Shown: positions 50,836 to 63,202, counted from the first letter of the stretch. The stretch is DNA of 64,000 bases from Sanderia malayensis (GCA_013076295.1 RQOL01000861.1:2480001-2544000); one strand, 5' to 3'. Notes: generated by a model from the sequence alone, not told the origin. Program-made: numbers and translations.

Positions 50836-52173
50836 ATATTGACAAATAACGACAGTTATGAATTCAATAATGTACTAACAGAAAGGCTCAAACTAATAAC
50901 ACCTTCAAGGTTGGTTCATGGCGAAGCTGGTGCACGTAACTTCCCATCCAAATTCTCTCACAGCTGGTCAGTGACTTCCGAGAAGACATGCTATGAAAAT
51001 CCAATCATCCATTCACTTCTTTTCCAGATATTCATTGCATTTATGTTTTAAAAAAGGTATTGAACCATGCTGAACTTAATTGGAAGTGTGCTGGTCACGA
51101 AATAATGACGTATGAATTAGATGTCACCATTTTATGGTTCATTCTAGAGTCAACATTACTGACAGTGCCACAAATCAAATTACCAGTCAAACAAACTGAA
51201 TAGTCTTGCGGTCGGTTAGCTCATGGTGAGTAAAACCATTCCATGCTAACCATGTCTAACCAATTTACCAGGCCTTGCATTATCCATAAACGGTCAGAAC
51301 CGGTCATTGCTTATCTGAATCACAATTGACAAAGTGGAAGTCAACTTAAGTCATGGTAATGCGCAATGGCCTCATGACGTAGCTAACATTCCATCGGCTG
51401 AAATTATTGTGCCATTTTTTCACACTATTCTTAAGTTTCTACTCTTTAAAAACGTTTTTTCATCACACGTTTCATCATTAACCACGACATATCTATGTCT
51501 CACAAATACATGACGTATAAGAGTGATTGCTATAACTGGGTGGTGATGTAGTTACATCGGATTTTTATCAATCCTAACTGCTCTTCAAAGTGTTGTTAAA
51601 ACTTTGGCTAAAGAGCACCAACGTATTATTGTATCTCTTCATGTAAATGCTTGACATAAATAGTTTTTCTATTAATCTTTTTATAATTCAATATATTATA
51701 TAATTATTATACAGATTTATTGCACTTCATTGTAAATTTATTTATAACATTTTTCTAACACGAACATGCTTGTATTTCTTTATATGAATCCTTGTACGTG
51801 TCTGTTTAAGAGGGCGCGTCACGTGATTTAATACACGTGATTGCCCTTGTTGGCTTTTTGCATAGCTAAAAAATGTTGGAAGAGAGATGGGGGATTGTGG
51901 CAAATTTCAGGTTTCTTGTTGAAAATCTAAGAGATATTCAAATTTTTCAACGTGTGATGCTGTTTTGATTAAGAGGCTGTCGTTTAAATGAATTGAAGGA
52001 TTCAGTTCAGGTCAGCGGCTGCTATTGTCTGCGTGTCTAATTGAGACAATACGAACACGAGGCTAGTCTCGTGTATTGTCGTTTCTTGCTCTATAAGTTC
52101 AAATACTTTCCTCTGCACTGGATCTCTTTGAATCAGATAACGTGTTCAACTGGTTAGTTTTTTTACGAAAGCC
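50836..52173. other. Intergenic region between NR2E copy 1 and the bHLH gene
   Basis: No coding exon is supported. An AATAAA overlaps the NR2E copy 1 stop region (about 50831). The stretch should hold the bHLH promoter. No further element was identified. Confidence 0.4.
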
Positions 52174-52768
52174 ATGAAAGTGAAGAAAGGTAAATATAAA
52201 ACCCGTCGAAATATATAATCTATTATCAATATATGACATGAAATTGAATAGTCACTAAAATTTGAATTTTTTTTATTTGTTCTCAGGTGCTGTATCATTT
52301 ACTCAACTAGAAGAAGCTATTGATAATGAGGCCGAAGAATATTTACCAAGCTATGCAATATGCAGCTCAGCATGCAATTTCAAGCATAGCAGAGCTTGTA
52401 GTAACGATTTTTCAAGCATTGATTGCGTCACTCGCTCAAACGAGACAGCCTCGCTTAAAGTGAAGCGTTTGCGCGCGAATGACCGCGAAAGAAAACGCGT
52501 CAATCTTATCAACTCAGCAATGGAGAATTTACGAAAGGTTGTGCCGTTCTTACGCGAGCGTCGTAAAATTACGAAGCTAGAGCTCCTTCGATGTGCCCAT
52601 AGATACATATGGCTTCTGAACCTATCTCTGCAAACTGGTATGCCAGTTGAAGAATTGGAACAAATTCAATATTACCACCCATCAGTGGTCAATAACGCAC
52701 AACCATCAATGCAATTTGCTCAGTCCTTTATTCGACCTGGTCAACTTTATGATCCAGCAACTATTTAG
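52174..52768 (+). CDS. bHLH transcription factor, atonal superfamily (neurogenin/NeuroD-like)
   Basis: Two exons, 52174-52189 and 52287-52768, join in phase 1 and give 165 residues. The short first exon (MKVKK) is chosen from its Kozak-like ATG, donor and phase. The bHLH domain is at about residues 64-116: RLRANDRERKRVNLINSAME (basic region with the E-box-contacting Glu and Arg), then LRKVVPFLRERRKITKLELL and RCAHRYIWLL. The helix-2 string KxELLRxAHxYIWLL is closest to neurogenin and NeuroD (KIETLRFAHNYIWAL) within the atonal superfamily. Residues before the domain are acidic and Ser/Cys-rich. About 45 residues follow it. Such factors drive neural or sensory cell fate by E-box binding with an E-protein partner. 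Orthology below superfamily level is not settled. Confidence 0.82.
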
Positions 52769-52782
52769 ATGTACATAGGTTT

Positions 52783-52788
52783 AATAAA
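52783..52788 (+). promoter_or_regulatory. Polyadenylation signal of the bHLH gene
   Basis: AATAAA lies 15 bp after the stop codon of the bHLH gene, implying a very short 3' UTR if used. Confidence 0.6.
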
Positions 52789-54231
52789 GCAAGCTAAATA
52801 TGAAACTTGAATCATTTTTATAGAGGAAAATATTTGTAAGTTTATTTTTATATTGCACGTACGTGTCAATTAATTTTGCTATACATAGTTAATTAGAATT
52901 TATGTCACTTCATTTTTATATAGCTATTGAATTCTTTGTAAAATCGTCACCCTTCCTTATTGCGTTTTGTTCTTCATCTTTGATAACGAAAAGCTCAAAA
53001 GTCTTCTCAACGAAGTGTCTCCAATCGAAATGGGTTATCTGTATCAAACATGAATGTGACATAATTCGAAAAGAACATTCACGATTGAAGCTGAATTTCA
53101 TTTGGAATTAGTTAATAGTTGGTATTATATGACTGTGCTCTGTTGAGACTACGTCATCTACCAATCATCACTAGTTCCAGTCTCCACAAAACAGGACAGA
53201 GCCGCTTAGTTTCATTCATTCCTTGCTCTTAACCACGTGGCATTATACGTCATTTTTCCTTCTCTCGAATGTTCTCTTCATTCCCACGGTCTCGTGTATC
53301 AGCGGTTTATTAATGTGCGCAAAGTTCTCTTAATACGTGATAATAACGTATTGAATTGCGCATCAAATGAGCGTACGCACGAGGTAATTTCAATTGTTAT
53401 GTAATTGTGCACTTAGTGCACAGCAATGCTTACTGGTCAGCAGTATACAAAATGATTAAGTCTCGTATTTTCCCACGGTTGCTCCAAAGCGAGGTCGTGC
53501 GCATTGAAATCTGACTGAAAAAGGCCAGCATGGTCAGCGGATTTCAGTAGAACAAAAGATTCAAATCGGCACCCATGGAGCTCTGCTTTGACCGATTTTC
53601 ATCTCCTTAATCCAATTGTTTCCAGCTTCAATTATTCAGACCACAGAAAATCAGCTTCGATTTCTCTTTTAACAAGATAAGGAATTATCAACATGTATTG
53701 CGTTGAATTATATGTGCTAATCAGTGTGGTATACGCAGTAAAATACTGATTTTATCTAGGATATTATCCAATGTGTGCCAATGTTAAAATGCAAATTTGC
53801 TCACAAAGTCACATTCCACCATTCCAGCCATGCAATGCAATATTTTCCATTCTTCTGTTTACATTAATTTAATTATATTAAACCATCAATTATATGCATT
53901 TGTGCAAGGTCATTTGGCCACAAGATCTGTTGGACTTCTTTTTCATTCTTTTCAGGCGAGAAGTGAAACCGAGGCCACTAACAACATGGCTCATCGTGCA
54001 ATAACAACATAACTGACAATGAAGGAAATGGTTCAACTTTTCAGCCTCACAAAATATAAAACAAGGTATGTTTAATGTTTTGCGGAGATACATGGTCCTG
54101 CTTGCACAACTTTAAACTTTATTTCTTTGCCTTACCACGCATTATTGTGTATTTACATCTACATCACTTATTGTTTTATTACGTACTTAGAATGGCAGTG
54201 TATAAATGTATTGATGATAGCCTGAGATTTT

Positions 54232-54320
54232 CTAAGCCAGGAATTTTTAATAAGAATTCCTGGCTTAGAGTATAATTTCTTGCTTTATCTATAAATAGAT
54301 AAAGCAAGAAATTATACTCT
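54232..54320. repeat. Two adjacent perfect hairpins
   Basis: Inverted repeat 1 has 14-bp perfect arms at 54232-54245 and 54255-54268 (CTAAGCCAGGAATT) around a 9-nt loop. Inverted repeat 2 has 26-bp perfect arms at 54267-54292 and 54295-54320 with a 2-nt loop, starting AGAGTATAATTTCTTGC. The two overlap by two bases. No coding sequence is involved. Confidence 0.9.
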
Positions 54321-55280
54321 TAAAAAAGCAATAAAATAATTAGCAAGTTATATATGTCTTTGCATTGCATGAGAACACAGTGCTGGAATCTAGTTGTAAT
54401 CCTTTGACTGACTAAGATGAATGTATATGCAATATCGTTCGATGATCAACAAATGGTCTTGTGATCTAACGCCATGCAAAATACTGCAAAATCTTTTCAT
54501 TTTTCATTCACATCGAAGTTGCAGTCAAATACTTATTGTTTGTTTCACGATTTCAGCCTGAGCTGGCTCAATGTTTCTTTGTTGCTATTCAATATTTAAA
54601 ATGAAAATGACGACAAATTGAAAAGAGATTTTATTCGAACACCTGCCAACTAAATCAAAAGACGGACCATTTGATTTTCACGGAGGGTCACTGTCTGACC
54701 GTATCAATTATATGCATGCGACCATATCATAGTAGCTACAAAGGGTAGTATTTGGCATGTTGGGGCATGCTTAAAGACACAATCAGCCTTAGACATGGCA
54801 ATGGAATTATAACTTGCCAATGGGCAATTAACGCTCACAATTTTATTATCACACGACAACAACAGAACAGTCCAAGCCAGATTTGAAATAATAAATTATT
54901 TGGATGGGCATAAACAATAAAAATTTCAATTAGTCTGAATAAGAACTTTAATCTATCTTTGAGTTTTGCATTCAAGTATGTGATATCATTAATGGGTAGG
55001 CATATCAAAATGTTTTCGCTTTGTTTCTGCTCGTGGCGTGATCGTATTGCAGCCCTTTGAAAATCGAATTGAATTGAATTGAACTGCAACAATGCAATTC
55101 AGCTCGCCTGAATTAAGCGACAGTCCCCCGTGTTTGAATTGAATCTACTATAAATGATCAAGTGATCACTTTCTCTGTCATTTGATGTCACTGTTCATCG
55201 TGTTGCAGCCAGGCTACTACGACTTGCAGAGAAAGAAGGCGTCGTCAAGTTGAACACACCATCGACAAGTAGAAACCAAA

Positions 55281-58200
55281 ATGCAGACAGACGCATTTGC
55301 AGATGCCAAAACATTGAAAAATGGATACAAAAATTTAAAAGGTAAGATTAATGAAAGTGCTCCTGTTTGCATGCTCTCTTTCGAGCTCTGAGTTACAATT
55401 AATTATGCCATACCAGACAGCAATGTCTTTCCTTCATGTGCCTTCAATTAAATTTGGAGGCAACATGAATATCGCTCATCTGATTGCATGGCAGCCTATA
55501 GCACCTATTCTCCTACTTGATGCCATAGCTAAATTTTTGTGCCCATGCAGAACAAGTCTGCATTTCTCGCCACACGTGGCTATAGCAGTGTAATAATTGC
55601 GCGCCAAAGTGCCTTTCAATCCAAGCAAATACGATTTTCAATAATTTAATTACAATTTAAGGAGAATCAGAGTAGTCTTTTTTCTATTTATTCGCAATGG
55701 ACACCGACAATCTTATATAAGTTATGATTAATGTCGAATTACATTTCATGACATTTCTTTTTTGGTCTTTTAATCTTTAAGATATCGCCATTCGCAACAC
55801 CTAAGGTATCCTCCATTGTTATCTGGTAAAGTCATTGTCCTAACTGCATTCATTACCTTATTTCATCTATCTGCTTTTCGATTGGCTTTGCAAATCACGC
55901 TTGCAACCGACATGAGAGAAAAAACAATTTCTGTCCCACTCCAGATTTTCCGCATAGCTCAGTTACTCAAATAACCTCTTTGTTCCCTCAGCACTCTACC
56001 CATACGAGATGGACGGCCATTATTCTATCTCAAATTGGCTGCTTTCATACAATCGTTAACCAAGTAGAATAACATCGATATTTAAAGGCAGTATGCTTTC
56101 TGAATTCTCCATTAAAATGAGTACACGATCGCAATTTACACAAACTGGCCAAGCGCCCCTGGTAAATGTTCCAATATTTATTTAAGATTGAAACTTTCAG
56201 GGCTCAACTTTTACCATGCTAACAAAGAAATGCCTTTGTCTTTAATTTCTCAACTTTTCAAGATACGAATCAATGTTTTATATATACATCCAAATGACAA
56301 CGTGAAACCAAATGATCCTGTTTAAGTTGAGATCTTCGCTTGATCAAAAACTCTCGTTTTGGCTCTATTGTATTCCTAGAACTTTAGCATTAAAATGGAT
56401 GCAATCACGTGTGTACTTATCGGCTTTATTAAGGCTAAAATGCTTTGAAATATGCTCTGTCAAATTGGTTTACATAAGTAACTATGCAAGAGCTTATATT
56501 GAATGATGGCTTTCTTTATAGGCGTGTGGCTATTTTATTTCAATTACTATCTCCACTATTAATTACGTTGTGAACTGTTTGCACACCTGCCTATGAGACT
56601 CAAAAGCTGATAAAATTCAGCAATAAACACATTTTGCGCTTTACAACCTAACTTTGTATTAAATTAATCTATGTCTATACTCGTATTTGACAATGATTAT
56701 AACCATGACTGTATACATTGATAAATTTATTGTTTATTGTTTCTCTGATTGAGCTTCAAAGCTTGTAATCCTAAATAATTGGATTTTCCTTCCCAATGAC
56801 ATAATTACATGAATCCATCAGGGGATTTGATGAGCAATGATTTACTTGATCAATTCTTTTACAATATAAACACTCACTTAGATATTTAATCTCAATTTAT
56901 ATACTCCAGATAGTTGTCTGCGATTGACTTTATGCAAAGTTTGCGGTGACCGCGCTTCAGGCCGCCATTATGGAATTCTCACGTGTGATGGTTGCCGTGG
57001 GTTTTTCAAGCGAAGTGTCAGACGAAACATCGAATATTTTTGCAAGTTTCAAGGCAAATGCATTGTTGATTTAAAAAGGCGTAACCAATGTCAGTATTGT
57101 CGCTACCAGAGATGCCTTGTCGTTGGAATGAACAAACACTGTAAGTAACAAAGAGCGTTTTATATAATTGGATAGATTGAAATGGATGGCTGATAAAAGC
57201 TCACGAGGTTTGCATTTGCCGCCCCATTTCAATATTTATACTTAGAGGCTGCTATCTCAGTCAATAACAGGTCCCTTTATTACTACAAGATCAAGGCTTC
57301 TCTTCTGGGGAATTTATTTAAGACTGTTATGTTAACTTGTCTACTGTTTTAACTTGTCTACCGTAAATTACTTCCAAAGTTAGGAGTCAGTAACTTGCGC
57401 GAGGAATGAGTAACGACGACGCATAAGCCAAGTAATGTTGGGCTCAAAACGTGAAAATCCTATAAATTAGCTAATTAATTAGTTAACAAATAGTCGAATT
57501 CTACTAATTAGGGCCTTCTGATCATTTTGAGACAAGTTTCAACTCTCTAGGACAATTGGTTCAAAAGTTGGTTCCGAGGGCTGGCTGCAAGAAGTGAATT
57601 TCTTTGTGTATCCTCCATGAACGCTAAAATTTCAAAAATGACATTTTGAAATAGACCAAAATCTGGGTAACAAATAGTCGAATCCTACTAATTAGGGCCT
57701 TCTGATCATTTTGAGACAAGTTTCAGCTCTCTAGGACAATTGGTTCAAAAGTTGGTCCCGAGGGCTGGCTGCAAGAAGTGACTTTCTTTATGTATCCTCC
57801 ATGAACGCTGAAATCCACAAATTTACATTTTGAAATAGATCGAAATTTGACTAACAAGCAGTCGAAACCTACTAATTAGGGCCTTCTGATCATTTTGAGA
57901 CAATTTTCAGCTCTCTAGAAAAATTGGTTCAAAAGTTGGTCCCGACGGTGGGCTCCAACAATGAATTACATTATTTGTTTATACATAGTCTCTTCTTTGC
58001 TTTTACTAGCTGTTCAACACGAAAGAATACCAAGAAGGCAAAAGTTCAAGAATCATGCAAAAGTAACCCTGAACAACACAGAAGAAAACAAAAAGTCAAA
58101 TGGTGTTGCAATCATAAAACAAAATCCCGAAAACCAGAATCGGGCATCGGTTCATCTTCAAAGTTTGATTCACACAAACCAACTCGAACTTCCCAAAGAA

Positions 58201-59044
58201 AATCGTCCACCTCCAATTGTAACATTATCGAAGAAGACATCTTACTCAATCGATTCTCTCCTTGAAGTTGCAAAGAAAGAAAGAACACGCTATAATAGCC
58301 CCGAAGAACCAACTGAACATGCATCACATACAGCTTCACCCATTCACAGTCCCTCGATAGTTCAAGGATATCGAAAACAGATACATGAAAGCTTAAATCA
58401 AGTTCTGCAGAATGCCTTTCTATGGCCTAATACGATTGCCATATTTCGTGATCTACCAAGTGCAGATAAAACAAAACTGGTTGATGAAAGCTGGGTGGAA
58501 TTATTTATGCTTGGTTTATTGGAAAGCAGTTTCTCTTTGGCTGTGCTTTCAGGCTATCTACGTGGATCAATTAATCATTTCAAAACAAAAGAAGAGATAC
58601 AAAGAATAGAGAAATTCGAATTAGTTCTGCAGAAACTGAAATCTTTGGCTATCGATCCAAATGAAATGACATTTTTAAAGGCAATTGCAATTTTCAAGCC
58701 ATGTAAGCTTCTTATATTTATCTATTCACTTATTTACTTTGCATTATTTTATGCTTTATGGTATTTCAGTAGCTCCTTTGATTTTTGTTTTTATTTTTAT
58801 TTCAGACTTACAATCACTTGTTATGCGACAGCATATCGAAAATCTTCAAGACCAAGCGCAAGTGATGCTGGGAGATTATACAAGACAGTATTACCCAGGT
58901 AACAATGCGAGGTTTGGTAAGTTGATTTTAACATTACAATTGATCCGCAGCGTCGATCAGCAAATGCTACGCAGCTGTTTACAGCAGCAACTTGCGTTTC
59001 AGTTCACAAATACAGACATGTTCAAAGGAGAGATGCATTTATAA
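55281..59044 (+). CDS. NR2E-group (tailless/PNR-like) nuclear receptor, copy 2
   Basis: Four exons join in frame: 55281-55341, 56910-57140, 58010-58702 and 58806-59044, giving 407 residues. The exon count and all intron phases match copy 1, with breaks at the end of the DNA-binding domain (GMNKH then SVQHER) and after IFKP in the ligand-binding domain. The DNA-binding domain is at about 29-95: [21 protein letters not shown]-box [19 protein letters not shown]. The ligand-binding domain (about 205-400) has [50 protein letters not shown] and [15 protein letters not shown]. Its C-terminus ([17 protein letters not shown]) has drifted from the tailless helix-12 pattern that copy 1 keeps. Intron 2 contains a 184-bp repeat. 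It is a likely tandem paralogue of copy 1 with the bHLH gene in between. Confidence 0.87.
57470..57960 (+). repeat. 184-bp tandem repeat in NR2E copy 2 intron 2
   Basis: Three imperfect copies of AGTCGAA(T/A)(T/C)CTACTAATTAGGG occur at about 57491, 57675 and 57859, 184 bp apart. Each includes CTTCTGATCATTTTGAGACAA, then TTTCAGCTCTCTAGGA and ATTGGTTCAAAAGTTGGT. The core is clearly related to the 176-bp array in gene A (both contain AGTCGAAT, CTACT, TGATCA, TTGAGACAA, AGCTCTCTAGGA and TGGTTCA). Confidence 0.88.
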
Positions 59045-59054
59045 GCTTTTTTAT

Positions 59055-59438
59055 TACTTTAATCGGAGAAACTTTCGCGGGAAGAAACTTTCGCGAGGCG
59101 AAATAATCGCGAAATTTCTGGAATTAACTTTCGCGTTTTTGGCAAAATCGGATATTTTGCGAGAATAAACTTTCGCGAATTTCTCTGAACAGAAACTTTA
59201 AACAGAAACCTTGAAGTAGTTTTTATTCAAAGTGAAACTTTTTCATCAATTTTTCTCATTTTTACAACGTTAACAGAAGAAGAACAAGTGAATTTCCAAT
59301 TTTGAAATTTTTATCAAGAATAAACTTTCGCGAATTTCATATTTTAGAAAATTTCGCGCAATAAACTTTCGCGAATTTTGGCCAAAAACGCGAAAATCGC
59401 GAAAGTTTCTTCCCGCGAAAGTTTCTCCGATTAAAGTA
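59055..59438. mobile_element. MITE with long terminal inverted repeats and TA target duplication
   Basis: The left end CTTTAATCGGAGAAACTTTC (59057 onward) and the right end GAAAGTTTCTCCGATTAAAG (to 59436) are perfect inverted repeats. They continue inward through CGCGGGAAGAAACTTTCGCG for about 40 bp. TA flanks both sides (59055-59056 and 59437-59438), the duplication made by Tc1/mariner-type transposases. The 380-bp body has no ORF and contains many ACTTTCGCGAA motifs in both orientations. It lies 11 bp after the stop codon of NR2E copy 2. Confidence 0.88.
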
Positions 59439-60144
59439 TACATTTATACTTCATAAATATCGAACTTTAAAACATGAGTTGATTCATATTGAATTTGACG
59501 GTATGAGGTTTAGGATTGTCTGAGAAATCAAATTTCCATTCGAGTTTGATATTTTTAACACTTTTTTTTACATTTTTTACTTTATAATTCTATTTTTATA
59601 AGCATTTGCTTATTTTTACACTATGTTGATATCTGTTTTGTACGTGTCTTCCTATGTTTACCAGGTTTTATACAATTTTTTTTACGATAACTTTTAATAT
59701 CTTATCCTTAATCGTACTATTTAATATTTTGCTGACATCTAAAAAAATAAAAAAAGTTTTTGGCATTGAAAATATTCATACGAAAATACACGAAATAGCA
59801 CTTTCATCAGTTGCTAAAAATAATTTTACAGGATGACTAGCAAGTGGCATGATTTTTGCATGAATATTTGTCATCATTTTATTCACAAAACAAAGTCCAC
59901 ACAATTGTTGACAACTCATGTTAAAGCCATTTTGCAGCATCATGATTTCAAGTTTTTCAAGAAAGATCTAAAGTTACGTCATTTTCTTTTAATATCTCCT
60001 TTCATAACAACGCATGCGTTCAATGTGTTTTCCCCGCTGCTGCGTCACTCAAAACACAGCGAAACAAAGCACGCACAGACGGGCTTGCATTGCATAAATA
60101 GAAAAAACAGCTCACTACTTCTCAAATGAAAGTTCAACGCAAAT
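59439..60144. other. Intergenic region upstream of the NBR1-like gene
   Basis: AT-rich sequence with no supported exon. An AATAAA near 59746 could serve NR2E copy 2. The right end should contain the promoter of the NBR1-like gene. Confidence 0.4.
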
Positions 60145-63100
60145 ATGGCCTCAAATAACGATATTTTGGAAATTAAAGCACGCTATGGACGTCATATACG
60201 AAGGGTTGAAATTAAACGAAGTCTCAGGTTTAATGAGTTAAAAGCTGTGGTGAGTTTAAATTTTTTTGTTATGATCTTCGCAGTGCCTTAGGCCGTCATG
60301 GCCGCTTGTAAACAAAGAAAACTTCCTTGCAACATCGGCTAACGTGTTTTGCGTATCAGTAAATATCAGCAGCAAACTGACGGCATGATAATTCTCTGAT
60401 GATATTGGATTATAATGCATATATTTTCAGTAATTTTCTATCTAGTTATAAATATCCAATGCGAGCTTTTTAAAGTATATCTTTTCAGTTTCGTTGTATT
60501 CTTATTTTCGCTTCATTTTCATTTTCAGCTTTCTGGTTTGTTCAATCGGGCCTTTGATGTTATAAAGTACACAGATGATGAAGGAGATTTGGTAAAATTG
60601 AATTTTATTTATTTGGTTTGTTATAATCATGATAATTATTTAAAAATACTATTCAAATCCTTAATGGCAAGGCATTTAAAAGTTGTGAAATTTCAAAAGT
60701 CTGTCTGGGGCATTTGATTTCAACGGAAATTTTATTGATATTTATTTCATCATGTCTTAAATTAGAATTTCATGATCCGTGAAAGGAAAACATTATCCGT
60801 CTTGATAGAGAGACTGCGGTCACGTGTCTAAGGGCCCATCTACACGAGAGCTTGAAACATGACCAAGTCCGTCTAACCCAGCGTGTTGCGTAATGCAATT
60901 ATCTAATTAATGCGTATCCGACTTGAAATGGTCCAAATTTTTAGCAACAGGGTCTCTTCTCATCAAATAAGACCTGTCAGCAACAAGCAAATTAACATGT
61001 AAACATGTATATCATGGTCGCGCTCATTTTGTTTCATTCAAATACAAACGCATTCAAAAAACAACACGTTCAAACAAAATTGAAACTTCTATCAAAATGG
61101 CTGGCTTTAAACGTATTGCAAACAACAAATAATATATATATTCATATAATTCATAGCGATGAATTATATGAAGATTCTCAAGATCAGTATTCCGAACAAC
61201 AAGATTGTTTATATATTGTTGAACTGCTTGATTGCTGCGATCTGCATTTGATAATTTTTATGTTAAACATGTTAGCAGCAAATGACACAAAGCTATGCAT
61301 TCTGATACAACCTCTACTTTGTTCGAGAATACAAACAAGGGAGAAACATAATATATTCCTCGTCCGATATTTTGTCTTCCTGCGCGCACCCTCGATGTTG
61401 TTGTACATCGAATAGAAGACAAAATAATTCATCATGACAGGCGAGATTAGTGAAACAATAGAAATAAGAACGTTGAGCACCTCAGTGAGGTGCTCAACTT
61501 GGCCAAGCGGCTTCTTTCATTTGTCATCAAAATCGTGCTCACAAAAAGTGATCAAAAATGACCATCTACACGGGTAGGGATGCTCATTTCAGGTGCTAAT
61601 TCGCTTAATCCCTTGAAGAATTTGAGCATGCCTGTTTTTTGCTCTCGTGTAGATGGGCCCCAAGCTTAACCAATCGCGTCAACAAGAATAAACAATTTCA
61701 GGAAGATGTGCAATTCAAATAACCAACGCTCTCGTTCCCAATCCATTACGTCATATGATGTCATTTTCGAGCCCCCAGCGATGAAACAAAAATATATTCT
61801 CAGAAGTCATTTCTCAATAAAAGCTAAAATGCCCATTGTTATTCAGACATCGCTGTAGAATAGGATATCATTATAAGGGCACATGCCACGTGTCAACACC
61901 ACCTAAAAGTTTCCACAACCCCCAAACTTGTATAAACAAATATTTATTGCCTGCTTGCTGGAACACAACATTGTTGAATATCAGCTCTACATTTTTCTGT
62001 TGCTTTCCACTGGGTGTTGTCTGAGTTCTTTGTGGTATTCATTACGTGATATCCCGTCTTTATTGAACATACCAATGAAAGAGTATTTTAGTTATTTTAG
62101 CAATTCATAAAACTCTCTATTTGATGTTTGTTGACTTCTTTATTTTCTGATATTTTTAGGTCACTTTAAGCAGCCAAGGTAAGCTGAGATTACACTTTAC
62201 CCCCCTTTCCCCCTCTGTATTGCACCCACCTTTTCGTATGGTCATAATTAACAATCTCTCTTACTTATTTCTGTATTCGTTTTAGAAGAATTCAACGAGT
62301 CAATCAGAAAGGTGTGTATTTTATAGCAATTCGTTGAAGATTCCCGTGAACAGATTTTAAATGGAAAACCTCGTTTCTGTGCTCTGCGTTGTTCCTAGGT
62401 CACGGAAGAGGTTTTAAAAGTCTTTCAGCATATTTAATTTGTCAATAATTGATTTTCGTTTCTGCTTGAAGGTTGTTCCAAAGACTGGAGGACTTCTGAA
62501 GTTGGTATTGCTTTCGAACGACAACGACCAAACAAAAGATTCAGGTTCGTAGAGTTTCTCATCAATTTCTTTTGAGAATCGATAGGAATATTTTATGTTT
62601 TTTGCTTTTCATTTGATTAAATCAAGTCATGAATACCCTGATCTGTTTTTCTAGAATGCATTGGCAATACAAGGAAGAGATCTGCTGATAACATGCAGCG
62701 CAATTTTCCGAATAAAAAAAACAATTCTGATAATAAAGTGGAATATTATGCATCGCTGTCCGCAGCATTAAAAGACCTTGATAATGAGAAGACAGCTGAG
62801 GAAATGCAGGCAGAAGTTCAACCTGCTCAAACTGAAACAAGTTCACAGCATCAATCAAATTACGAAGAATTGCGTCATTTGTGTAAACAGAACACAGATG
62901 TTGGTAATGACGAAGTGAAAGCAAGTGAAAAGGCTGTCAAAGCAAAATTGGTTAAAAAGAAAATTAAAAGAAGAAGAAGATATAGTTCAAGCAGCTCAAG
63001 CAGTGGAAGCTCTTCAGGTATGCCTTGTCCAAAGCATTAATACGTTAAACTGTGGCTTTTTAACGTCATTGCAAAGTCTTTTGCGGTGTAGAAGCTGTTT

Positions 63101-63202
63101 CAATCATGATAAAATACAATCTAGCTACGATTCATTGAAATAATGTTCAATTGTTATTATTACAGATGGATCTTCAAGTGACAGTGATCACAGCTCAAAC
63201 GG

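Larger units (their letters stand above)
52769..55280. other. Intergenic region between the bHLH gene and NR2E copy 2
   Basis: About 2.5 kb without a supported exon. It contains a canonical AATAAA for the bHLH gene and a pair of perfect hairpins at 54232-54320. The remainder is plain AT-rich sequence that should include enhancers or the NR2E copy 2 promoter. Confidence 0.4.

Noticed and set aside
59833..60129. 98-codon plus-strand frame before the NBR1-like gene
   Set aside because: No domain, no splice sites, and it overlaps the expected promoter.
61005..61480. Open frames on both strands inside the inverted-repeat element as a transposase
   Set aside because: No DDE spacing, MYB or HTH pattern is visible, and composition is plain AT-rich.
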